Shown here: one piece after another, positions 6,508 to 13,411 of the stretch
How the letters are laid out: each line of letters opens with the position of its first letter
How positions within the stretch are numbered: position 1 is the first letter of the stretch
Origin: Firmicutes bacterium UBA1065
Lineage (GTDB): Bacteria > Bacillota > Clostridia > Tissierellales > Sedimentibacteraceae
Direction of reading: 5' to 3'
Assembly: GCA_002316225.1 (NCBI GenBank)
Contig: DCDC01000030.1
Location: 1-14,785, forward strand
DNA: 14,785 bases
Translations under genes and position numbers: made by a program
The notes under the pieces: model-generated
Databases searched by the model: none
What the model saw: only the letters and a program-made list of their open reading frames with translations
What the model was told of the DNA's origin: nothing

Positions 6508-7317
6508 ATGGTTAAAATAATTGGTATCGGAGATAACGTTGTAGATAAGTATATTCATATGGGTACCATGTATCCCGGTGGAAATGCACTTAATATAGCA
6601 GTACTATGCAGGCGTTATGGTGCCGAAACGGCTTATCTCGGTTGTCTTGGCAGTGACTTTGCAGGAAAACATATTTATGAATCACTGAAAAAAGAAGGAG
6701 TTGATGTATCAAGAGTAAGAGTATTGAAGGGAGAAAATGCCTTTGCTGAAGTGACTTTAATTAATGGAGACAGAGTATTTGTAAATGGAAGTAAGGGTGT
6801 ATCACAAAACATAGTTTTAGATGATGAAGATTATAAGTTTATAAGCAAATTTCAACTTGCTCATACAAGCATCTACAGCGGTATAGAAGACCTGCTGCCT
6901 TCCATAAAAAAGGTAAATGTTAAAATATCTTACGATTTCTCGAATGATTATACTGACCATCATTTAGATAAGGCTCTGCCACACGTAGATTATGCTTTTT
7001 TTTCCGGAAGCGACAAGAGGGATGATGAGGTTATTAAGTTTATTAAAGAAGTAAGAGCATATGGAGCAGAATTGGTTTTAGTTACAAGAGGTTCAAAGGG
7101 TGCTACATTGTGGTATAACAATGAGTACTATAATCAAGGCATAGTACCGACAGATGTAGTTGACACTTTAGGAGCAGGCGATGGTTTTATTTCCAGGCTT
7201 CTCTTAGGTGTATTGAATAAGGAGAATATAAGAGAAACATTGTATCATTCGGCTAAAGAAGCGGCAAATGTTTGTACATATTACGGAGCTTTTGGTTACG
7301 GAGTTGATATTAAATAA
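6508..7317 (+). CDS. frlD: Fructosamine (fructoselysine) 6-kinase, PfkB family
   Basis: An ATP-dependent sugar kinase of the PfkB/ribokinase family, predicted to phosphorylate fructosamines such as fructoselysine at C6 in the cytoplasm. At 269 residues it is the short form typical of FrlD. The N-terminus reads IGIGDNVVDKY (5-15) with PGGNALN (23-29) and RRYG (35-38), closely resembling E. coli FrlD as I remember it (IGDNCVD, GGNAVNVAV, RYG). The C-terminal PfkB signature is DTLGAGDGF (219-227), with GAGD at 222-225 forming the anion hole and Asp225 the catalytic base. After it the sequence reads ISRLLLG rather than the commoner xAGFLxG. gggggtg (6497-6503) precedes ATG 6508. Its place between frlR and the transporter genes supports the role. 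The exact glycated amine is undetermined. Confidence 0.88.
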   Translation: MVKIIGIGDNVVDKYIHMGTMYPGGNALNIAVLCRRYGAETAYLGCLGSDFAGKHIYESLKKEGVDVSRVRVLKGENAFAEVTLINGDRVFVNGSKGVSQNIVLDDEDYKFISKFQLAHTSIYSGIEDLLPSIKKVNVKISYDFSNDYTDHHLDKALPHVDYAFFSGSDKRDDEVIKFIKEVRAYGAELVLVTRGSKGATLWYNNEYYNQGIVPTDVVDTLGAGDGFISRLLLGVLNKENIRETLYHSAKEAANVCTYYGAFGYGVDIK

Positions 7318-7339
7318 AACAATTAGGAGGTAATTAAAA

Positions 7340-8629
7340 ATGAAAATTAACAAATTATTAGTTTTACTCTTATCAGTATTATTAGTAATATCTTTGACAG
7401 CATGCCAGTCAAGCCAACCAACAGGCGGTACAGATCAGGTTGAAATCAAATTTTTGCATAAATGGCCGCAACCGGAATACAGTGTATATTTTGATGAAGT
7501 AGTGGAAGCTTTTATGAAGGAAAACCCAAACATAAAAGTAAGTGTTGAAGCAGTTGGAGACGAACCAATAAAAGATAAACTGCGTGTATTAATGGGAACG
7601 GATAATCAACCGGACGTTTTCTTTTCATGGTCAGGTGAATTCGCAGCTAAGTTTGTAAGATCAAATAATGCCCTTGATTTAACACCTTATCTTGAAAATG
7701 ACCCTGAGTGGAAAAACAGTATTATGGAAGCGGGATTAGAGCCATTTACATATGATGGTAACTACTATGGCATTCCATTCAGAATCAACGGGAAATTCTT
7801 TGTTTACAATACAGAAATTTTTAATAAATTAGGATTGAAAAAACCCAATACCTGGGATGAGTTTATGACAGTATTGGAAACACTTAAACAAAATGGCATT
7901 ACACCTATAGGATTTGGAAATATATATCCTTGGGCAGCCTGCCATTACATAACCGGGTTAAATCAAAAGTTTGTACCTCAAGAAGTCAGGGTAAAGGATT
8001 ATAACCCAAAGACCGGGGAATTTACCGATCCGGGATATATTAAAGCTCTTGAATATTTTAAATCTCTAAATGATAAAGGTTATTTCATAGAAGGTGTAAA
8101 TTCAACCGAGCATAACATGTCCAATCAAATGTTCTATGGGGAACAGGTTGCAATAATTTATGTTGAATTGGAAGAATTTGTTGAAGTAGAAGAAAATCTG
8201 CCGGGGAAATGGGATTTCTTTAAAATGCCTGATATACCCGAAGGAAAAGGAAATCAGAACTTCTTAACCGGGGCTCCGGATGGATTCTTAGTTTCAGCAA
8301 AAACTAAACATCCTGAAGAAGCTGTAAAATTCCTTAAATATTTAACTAATAAAGCTAATGCCGATAAATTAGTACAGCAGCTTGGATGGCCAAGCCCAAT
8401 AATCGGTGCCGTAAATGAAGGAAATTCTCCCGATTATTTGGTAAGAGGCATGAAGGCTATTGAAGAAGCAGAAGGTATGGCTCTTTGGCTTGACACTGAT
8501 ATTCATATAAAAATTTCAGACGTTTATCTGCCAAATTTGCAAGAACTGCTTAATGGAACAAAGACTCCTGAACAGATAATGGCTGAAGTTCAAAAGGTGG
8601 CAAAAGAAGTACAGAGTGAAGTAGAATAA
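7340..8629 (+). CDS. frlO: ABC transporter solute-binding lipoprotein for fructosamines (FrlO-like)
   Basis: Extracellular solute-binding protein, family 1 (sugar type), predicted to capture glycated amino acids and deliver them to FrlN-FrlM. It has 429 residues. The signal peptide has Lys residues at 2 and 5, a hydrophobic core from 6 to 18 and the lipobox LTAC (19-22), so Cys22 should be lipidated and anchor it to the membrane outer face. A Ser/Gln/Gly/Thr-rich linker follows. The mature part shows typical family features such as EIKFLHKW near its start, GTDNQPDVFF and YGIPFRINGK in the first lobe, and NTWDEF. The ribosome site aggagg (7325-7330) lies 9 bases before ATG. The ligand is inferred from the neighbouring kinase and deglycase, as the sequence alone would only indicate a carbohydrate-type binding protein. 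Confidence 0.87.
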   Translation: MKINKLLVLLLSVLLVISLTACQSSQPTGGTDQVEIKFLHKWPQPEYSVYFDEVVEAFMKENPNIKVSVEAVGDEPIKDKLRVLMGTDNQPDVFFSWSGEFAAKFVRSNNALDLTPYLENDPEWKNSIMEAGLEPFTYDGNYYGIPFRINGKFFVYNTEIFNKLGLKKPNTWDEFMTVLETLKQNGITPIGFGNIYPWAACHYITGLNQKFVPQEVRVKDYNPKTGEFTDPGYIKALEYFKSLNDKGYFIEGVNSTEHNMSNQMFYGEQVAIIYVELEEFVEVEENLPGKWDFFKMPDIPEGKGNQNFLTGAPDGFLVSAKTKHPEEAVKFLKYLTNKANADKLVQQLGWPSPIIGAVNEGNSPDYLVRGMKAIEEAEGMALWLDTDIHIKISDVYLPNLQELLNGTKTPEQIMAEVQKVAKEVQSEVE

Positions 8630-8651
8630 CAGAAAACTGCTCTTGATTAAC

Positions 8652-8656
8652 AGGAG
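8652..8656 (+). promoter_or_regulatory. Ribosome site that fixes the frlN start
   Basis: aggag lies 7 bases before ATG 8664. The frame could extend to TTG 8643, but that codon has no ribosome site and its added residues (MINRSDD) are in fact the translated ribosome-site region. Confidence 0.7.
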
Positions 8657-8663
8657 TGATGAT

Positions 8664-9548
8664 ATGAACATTTATAGAAATAAAAAGGTAGCCATATTAT
8701 TTATGCTGCCCGCCTTGGTATTTGTTATTTTGTTTATTTACTACCCCATTATTCAAAACTTTATTTATAGTTTGTACAGGTGGAGTAGTTTCTCGGAAGT
8801 AAAAGTTTTTGTTGGTTTTGATTATTATAAAAGATTGTTATCAGATCCCATATTCTATATCGCACTGAAAAATAATGCGCTGTACGCTATTATTTCGATC
8901 GTGTTTCAGGTAGGAGTCGGAATGATTTTAGCAGCTGTATTGGAAGAAAAAATCATGAGACGATACCAGACCTTTTTTCGAACCGTATATTTCATGCCGT
9001 CGGTTATTTCTATAACCGTGGTAGGGTTATTGTTTCAGTTGGTTTATAATCCAAATATAGGGCTGCTGAATGCCTTTTTAAAAGTAGTTGGACTTGAAAC
9101 ACTGACGCATGATTGGCTGGGCCGGAGCGATACAGCAATGTTTGCTATTATTGCTACATCCCAGTGGCAGTATATAGGATATATAATGCTGTTATTTCTT
9201 GTGGCAATTCAAAAGATACCTGAAGAGTTATATGAGTCAGCCATGATTGATGGAGCAAATGCAATCCAAAAATTCATTCATGTAACCATACCCCAAATCA
9301 AAGAAACTATACTGGTTACATCAATAATCACTATAATAGGAGCATTTAAGGTATTTGATGAAGTTTATGTCATGACTGCAGGAGGTCCCGGCAGGTCAAC
9401 CGAAGTTTTAGCTTCTTACATGTACCGTGCGGGCTTTAGAAATGATGAAATGGGATATGCAGCAACTATTGCTACAGTGATATTTTTAATTACTTTTATT
9501 GTTACTTTAATACAACTTAAAGTATCAAAAGAAAAAAATGAGGCATAA
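8664..9548 (+). CDS. frlN: ABC transporter permease, MalF/UgpA type (FrlN-like)
   Basis: One of two membrane subunits of the fructosamine importer, 294 residues from ATG 8664. It has six predicted membrane segments: a first helix at about 10-30 (ILFMLPALVFVILFIYYPII), others near 72-95, 107-128, 158-182 and 215-235, and a last one near 263-285. The cytoplasmic EAA loop that docks on the ATPase is at about 187-210 (EELYESAMIDGAN, then a conserved Pro at 210). The motif TAGGPGRSTE, typical of MalF-type sugar permeases, lies at about 238-247. It follows frlO by 34 bases. The frlM ribosome site overlaps its stop codon, so the two permeases are made together, as expected for a heterodimer. Confidence 0.88.
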   Translation: MNIYRNKKVAILFMLPALVFVILFIYYPIIQNFIYSLYRWSSFSEVKVFVGFDYYKRLLSDPIFYIALKNNALYAIISIVFQVGVGMILAAVLEEKIMRRYQTFFRTVYFMPSVISITVVGLLFQLVYNPNIGLLNAFLKVVGLETLTHDWLGRSDTAMFAIIATSQWQYIGYIMLLFLVAIQKIPEELYESAMIDGANAIQKFIHVTIPQIKETILVTSIITIIGAFKVFDEVYVMTAGGPGRSTEVLASYMYRAGFRNDEMGYAATIATVIFLITFIVTLIQLKVSKEKNEA

Positions 9549-9553
9549 GGAGG
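9547..9553 (+). promoter_or_regulatory. Ribosome site that fixes the frlM start
   Basis: The perfect aaggagg lies 5 bases before ATG 9559 and overlaps the frlN stop (9546-9548). An upstream in-frame ATG at 9538 lies inside frlN without its own ribosome site and is less likely. Confidence 0.7.
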
Positions 9554-9558
9554 AAAAT

Positions 9559-10398
9559 ATGAATAAGGAGCACAACGGCTTATCTAAATTTATATTCATG
9601 TTTGTTTTCCTTTTGCTCATAACCTATTCCGTAATAATTATTTATCCGTTGTTATGGATGATAATCTCAGGCTTTAAAACCAATCAAGAATTGTTTTTGG
9701 AACCTTGGGGTTTACCGGCAAAATTACTCTGGAGCAATTATAAATCTGCCTGGGATGTTGGAGTCGGAAAATTTTTCGTAAACAGTTTGTTCGTTACATC
9801 GGTTTCTGTAACGGTGACCTTATTTATAAGTGCATGCTGTGCATTTCCATTAAGCCGCTATGAGTTTAAAGGGCAAAATATATTCTTGCTCATAATAATC
9901 GGGGGGGTGATGCTAGCCCCCCAGGTGAGCTTAATATCACTGTATAAATTACTTCAAAGGCTCAAGATATATAATACATATTGGGCACTGATAATTCCAT
10001 ACATTGCCTTTAGAATACCCTTTACAACATTTTTAATCAGGTCATATATGTTATCTTTACCTCGTGAGATTGAAGATTCAGCATATATAGACGGTTGTAC
10101 ATCCTGGAGGTTGTTTTGGAACATAATTCTTCCCATGTGCAAACCTATAATGGCTACATCTGCTTTATTGGCAGCAATGTCAGTCTGGAATGAATTTATG
10201 TTTGCCTTGGTATTTATCGAGGACAGTACTCTAAGGACAATTCCTGTCGGCATAATGAATCTGAGAAGCACACTGAGCACGAATTGGACAATACTGTTGG
10301 CTGCGCTTACAATTTCGGCACTTCCTATGATAATACTGTTTATAGTTTTCCAGAAACAGTTTGTAAGAGGTATAACGCAAGGTGGAGTCAAGGGATAA
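9559..10398 (+). CDS. frlM: ABC transporter permease, MalG/UgpE type (FrlM-like)
   Basis: Second membrane subunit of the fructosamine importer, 279 residues from ATG 9559. A short cytoplasmic N-terminus precedes helix 1 (about 11-36, ending IIYPLLWMIISGFK, a common MalG-type start). Further helices lie near 73-97, 107-128, 140-160, 195-215 and 245-268. The EAA loop is at about 170-192 (EIEDSAYIDGC, ending in Pro192), where the ATPase binds. A GC-only hairpin with a G7 run lies within the third helix codons (9901-9922), yet the frame is intact on both sides. It starts 10 bases after the frlN stop and ends 24 bases before frlB. The role follows from the operon, and the family assignment is firm. 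Confidence 0.88.
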   Translation: MNKEHNGLSKFIFMFVFLLLITYSVIIIYPLLWMIISGFKTNQELFLEPWGLPAKLLWSNYKSAWDVGVGKFFVNSLFVTSVSVTVTLFISACCAFPLSRYEFKGQNIFLLIIIGGVMLAPQVSLISLYKLLQRLKIYNTYWALIIPYIAFRIPFTTFLIRSYMLSLPREIEDSAYIDGCTSWRLFWNIILPMCKPIMATSALLAAMSVWNEFMFALVFIEDSTLRTIPVGIMNLRSTLSTNWTILLAALTISALPMIILFIVFQKQFVRGITQGGVKG

Positions 10399-10422
10399 CT
10401 TAATGTATAGGAGGAAAACAAA

Positions 10423-11430
10423 ATGAAAGTGGATTATACTGATTATAAAGCAGTTCTTCAAAGAGGAATCGATCAAAAGAAAAACATAGAAGAAGCTGTT
10501 GAAAAAATAGTAAAAAAAGGTGTTGAAAATGTATTTTTAGTTGGCTGCGGCGGCTCGCTAGCTGTTATGACACCATTGAAATATGTAATGGAGATTAATT
10601 CAAAGCTTCCCGTTTATGAATATAATGCAAGTGAATTTATTAATATTAAGCCTAAGCTATTCGGTGAAAAATCACTGGTGATATTGTCATCATACACAGG
10701 GACAACAAAGGAAACTGTTGCAGCAGCAAAATTTGCGAAAGAAATGGGTGCAGCAACCATAGGTTTTACCGGCGAAGCCGATTCTCCTCTTGGGCAAAGT
10801 GTTGACTTTGTATTTGCAAATGCAGCTAAAAACGGCGTTACTGATTCTAAATTAATCATGCTTTATCAAATTGTGTTTAATTTAATAAAGCATACAGATA
10901 ATTATGACAAATATGATGATATGATGGACGCTCTGGCCACGCTTCCGGACAACATGGTAAATATCAAAAATTTAGCAGAAGAAAAAGCTGAACAATTTGC
11001 TTTAAAATATAAGGATGCTGACTTTTTCATGACATTGGGGGCAGGGGCCGTTTGGGGAGAGACTTATTCTTATGCTGTATGTATATTGGAAGAAATGCAG
11101 TGGATTAAGGCTCAACCGGTACATGCAGGCGAATTCTTCCACGGTTCGTTTGAAATAGTCCAAGAAGATACTAATCTTTTGGTATTCCAAGGGGAAGATT
11201 TAACCAGGCCGCTTCTTGACAGGGTTATAACTTTTGCAAACAAGTATACTAAAAACATGGTTTTAATAGATACAAAGGATTATCCCTTGTATGGAGTACC
11301 TGAGGATCTGAGAGGATATTTTAGTCCATTTGTAATATCTGCAGTTTTGGACAGGTTTTCTGAAAACCTTGCTTCAGTAAGAAATCATCCTTTATCAACA
11401 AGAAGATATATGACTAAGGTTGAATACTAA
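10423..11430 (+). CDS. frlB: Fructosamine-6-phosphate deglycase, SIS domain (FrlB-like)
   Basis: Predicted to split 6-phosphofructosamines, such as fructoselysine 6-phosphate, into glucose 6-phosphate and the free amine. It has 335 residues with two tandem SIS (sugar isomerase) domains, related to GlmS isomerase domains. Domain 1, about 25-155, shows VGCGGSLAV (40-48) and SSYTGTTKET (89-98), the Ser/Thr-rich phosphate-binding loop. Domain 2, about 185-320, holds EEMQW (223-227) and AGEFFHG (235-241), the Glu/His region corresponding to the active site in the FrlB/FraB family. The C-terminus, HPLSTRRYMTKVEY (322-335), closely matches the E. coli FrlB ending as I recall it (HNPDERRYYGGLVEY). 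aggagg (10409-10414) precedes ATG. It is the enzyme that most clearly defines the operon. Whether it prefers alpha- or epsilon-glycated amines, or fructose-asparagine like FraB, is unresolved. Confidence 0.9.
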   Translation: MKVDYTDYKAVLQRGIDQKKNIEEAVEKIVKKGVENVFLVGCGGSLAVMTPLKYVMEINSKLPVYEYNASEFINIKPKLFGEKSLVILSSYTGTTKETVAAAKFAKEMGAATIGFTGEADSPLGQSVDFVFANAAKNGVTDSKLIMLYQIVFNLIKHTDNYDKYDDMMDALATLPDNMVNIKNLAEEKAEQFALKYKDADFFMTLGAGAVWGETYSYAVCILEEMQWIKAQPVHAGEFFHGSFEIVQEDTNLLVFQGEDLTRPLLDRVITFANKYTKNMVLIDTKDYPLYGVPEDLRGYFSPFVISAVLDRFSENLASVRNHPLSTRRYMTKVEY

Positions 11431-11440
11431 TATAAACTCT

Positions 11441-11446
11441 GGGAGG
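11441..11446 (+). promoter_or_regulatory. Ribosome site that fixes the ATPase start
   Basis: gggagg lies 9 bases before ATG 11456. In-frame ATGs at 11447 and 11450 are too close to be used, and ATG 11420, inside frlB, lacks a ribosome site. Starting at 11456 gives MANISLRGVKKVY, the usual beginning of this family. Confidence 0.7.
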
Positions 11447-11455
11447 ATGATGATA

Positions 11456-12568
11456 ATGGCCAATATATCTTTAAGAGGCGTCAAAAAGGTATATCCCGGC
11501 AATGTTACTGCAGTAAGAAACTTTAATCTTGAAATTGAAGATAAAGAGTTTATTGTATTAGTAGGACCATCAGGTTGTGGTAAATCAACTACACTTAGAA
11601 TGATAGCCGGTTTAGAGGAAATTAGCGAGGGTGAAATATATATCGGAGATGTTTTAGTAAATAATGTTCATCCAAAAGACAGGGATATTGCCATGGTCTT
11701 TCAAAACTATGCCTTGTATCCACACATGTCTGTTTTTGATAACATGGCATTTGGTTTAAAATTACGTAAAGTTCCAAAAGAAGAAATAACAAAAAGAGTA
11801 AAAAGTGCGGCGGAAATATTGGAAATCGAAGATTTATTGGATAGAAGGCCCAAGGCTTTGTCCGGAGGACAAAGACAAAGGGTTGCATTGGGAAGAGCCA
11901 TGGTCAGGGAGCCAAAGGTCTTTTTAATGGATGAACCATTATCTAACTTGGATGCCAAGCTTAGAGTACAAATGAGAACAGAAATAGCCAAGCTTCATAA
12001 AAGACTTCAAACTACATTTATTTATGTTACCCATGATCAAACAGAAGCAATGACAATGGGCACAAGAATAGTTGTTATGAAGGATGGTGATATACAACAG
12101 ATAGATACACCTCAAAATGTGTATGATTATCCTGCTAATACTTTTGTTGCCAGGTTTATAGGCAGCCCCCAGATGAATATAACAGAAGGGCTGGTTCGTG
12201 ATAATGATGATAGAATAGAGATTGTACTATCAGAAGATACAATAATTAATATAAGTCAGGAAAAGGAAAAACTACTTAAAGAAAAAGGCTACGTGGATAA
12301 AAAGGTTTTAGTTGGATTTAGACCTGAAAACCTGCATGAAACTGAGGTTGATGAACTGAAGAGTCATTATTCGACAATAAATGCAACGGTTGAAGTATCA
12401 GAGCTAATGGGGTCGGAAACATACCTGTACATGAATAAATTTGGGAAACAAATAATTGCACGGGTGGATCCAAAATCTAAAAAACGATCAGGAGACAGGG
12501 TTGAATTAAGGATTCATTGGGACAGATTTCATTTGTTTGATATTGATACTGAAGAGGCTATAAAATAG
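11456..12568 (+). CDS. ABC transporter ATP-binding protein, MsmX/UgpC/MalK type
   Basis: Nucleotide-binding subunit expected to power the FrlO-FrlN-FrlM importer as a homodimer on the membrane inner face. It has 370 residues from ATG 11456. The nucleotide-binding domain shows Walker A GPSGCGKST (37-45), the Q-loop near VFQNYALYP (81-89), the signature LSGGQRQR (135-142), Walker B VFLMDE (155-160), the D-loop SNLDAKLR (163-170) and the switch His193. A C-terminal regulatory domain of about 130 residues (TOBE/MalK type) begins near residue 235. It follows frlB by 25 bases and ends the operon. B. subtilis has a similar ATPase gene, yurJ, beside its frl genes. MsmX-type ATPases are often shared among several sugar importers, so this one may also serve transporters encoded elsewhere. 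Confidence 0.9.
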   Translation: MANISLRGVKKVYPGNVTAVRNFNLEIEDKEFIVLVGPSGCGKSTTLRMIAGLEEISEGEIYIGDVLVNNVHPKDRDIAMVFQNYALYPHMSVFDNMAFGLKLRKVPKEEITKRVKSAAEILEIEDLLDRRPKALSGGQRQRVALGRAMVREPKVFLMDEPLSNLDAKLRVQMRTEIAKLHKRLQTTFIYVTHDQTEAMTMGTRIVVMKDGDIQQIDTPQNVYDYPANTFVARFIGSPQMNITEGLVRDNDDRIEIVLSEDTIINISQEKEKLLKEKGYVDKKVLVGFRPENLHETEVDELKSHYSTINATVEVSELMGSETYLYMNKFGKQIIARVDPKSKKRSGDRVELRIHWDRFHLFDIDTEEAIK

Positions 12569-12584
12569 GCATACATTAATGACA

Positions 12585-12622
12585 GAAGAAACATATACTG
12601 GTTATATGGTATATGTTTCTTC
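12585..12622 (+). terminator. Long hairpin after the frl operon (terminator or attenuator)
   Basis: The arms at 12585-12598 (gaagaaacatatac) and 12609-12622 are perfect 14-bp reverse complements around a 10-base loop, 16 bases after the ATPase stop. No clean T-run follows, only tcatatttaa. It may therefore be a partial terminator, or may protect the 3' end of the operon mRNA, rather than a complete stop. Confidence 0.55.
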
Positions 12623-12660
12623 ATATTTAACAACATTTTAATAATGTTTCGAGGGATATA

Positions 12661-13308
12661 ATGATATTGAAAAATATTAAGCTGGTAATATTTGATTTAG
12701 ATGGTGTATTACTTGATACGGAGAGAATTTCAACAAATTGTTGGATGGAGGCTTTTGAGAAATTCGGCTATAGGTTGGATTTTGATGTTGCTGCAAAAGA
12801 AATTGGAAGCAACAATAGCAATCGAGAATCATACTATAAGGATTTGTTTGGAAATGATTTACCTTACGGTAAAATAAAGGATTTATATTCAAAAACACTT
12901 TTCGAATCAATAAAAAATGATAAAAACTTGTTAAAAAAGGGAGCTATTGAGATATTAGATTATTTGGACTTAAAGAAAATAAAAAAGGCAGTAGCTTCTT
13001 CATCATGTAAAGAAAGAGTAACTGAATCATTGAAAGCAGCAAATATTTTTGATCGTTTTGATATGATTTTGAGTGGAGATGATGTAGATAAGTGCAAACC
13101 TGATCCTGAAGTACATATAAAAATATGCCAACAACTAAAGGTTAACATAAATGATGCAATTATAATAGAAGATTCTGATATAGGTGCAGAAGCTGCATAT
13201 AATGCCAATATTAAATATGTATTAATACCGGATTTAAAAAAAATTCCATCTAATTGGATTAACAGATGTTATGCTGTTAAGAAAAACCTATATGAACTAT
13301 TTATTTGA
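12661..13308 (+). CDS. HAD-superfamily hydrolase, beta-phosphoglucomutase-like
   Basis: A 215-residue haloacid dehalogenase-type phosphatase or phosphomutase of subfamily IA. Motif I is FDLDGVLLDT (11-20), with Asp12 the nucleophile and Asp14 the general acid. The helical cap spans about 20-85. Motif II lies in ASSS (112-115), motif III is Lys146 in KPDPE (146-150), and motif IV is IEDSDIGAEAA (169-179), with Glu170 and Asp171 binding magnesium. Likely substrates are sugar phosphates, but the family is promiscuous and the sequence does not identify one. gaggg (12651-12655) precedes the ATG. The gene is separated from the frl operon by 92 bases with a hairpin, so it may depend on read-through or have a promoter I cannot identify. 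A link with fructosamine metabolism is suggested only by position. Confidence 0.85.
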   Translation: MILKNIKLVIFDLDGVLLDTERISTNCWMEAFEKFGYRLDFDVAAKEIGSNNSNRESYYKDLFGNDLPYGKIKDLYSKTLFESIKNDKNLLKKGAIEILDYLDLKKIKKAVASSSCKERVTESLKAANIFDRFDMILSGDDVDKCKPDPEVHIKICQQLKVNINDAIIIEDSDIGAEAAYNANIKYVLIPDLKKIPSNWINRCYAVKKNLYELFI

Positions 13309-13310
13309 GT

Positions 13311-13354
13311 AAAAAGTCTGCTTGGAACCACTGTCCAAAAAGCAGACTTTTTTT
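13311..13354. terminator. Bidirectional intrinsic terminator between convergent genes
   Basis: The 13-bp perfect stem aaaaagtctgctt (13311-13323) with aagcagacttttt (13340-13352) is followed by T-run 13348-13354 on the + strand and an equivalent T5 on the - strand. The inner gga/tcc can add three pairs across a bulge. It lies just after the HAD gene and 60 bases past the end of the convergent symporter gene. Confidence 0.9.
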
Positions 13355-13411
13355 ATATTATTGAATAGTTTTATATTCTGTAAATCCATATGAGTATGCA
13401 GTTTTCTTCTT

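Noticed and set aside
9954..10421. 155-residue open frame on the - strand across frlM
   Set aside because: It is antisense to a well-supported permease gene, without a ribosome site or family resemblance.
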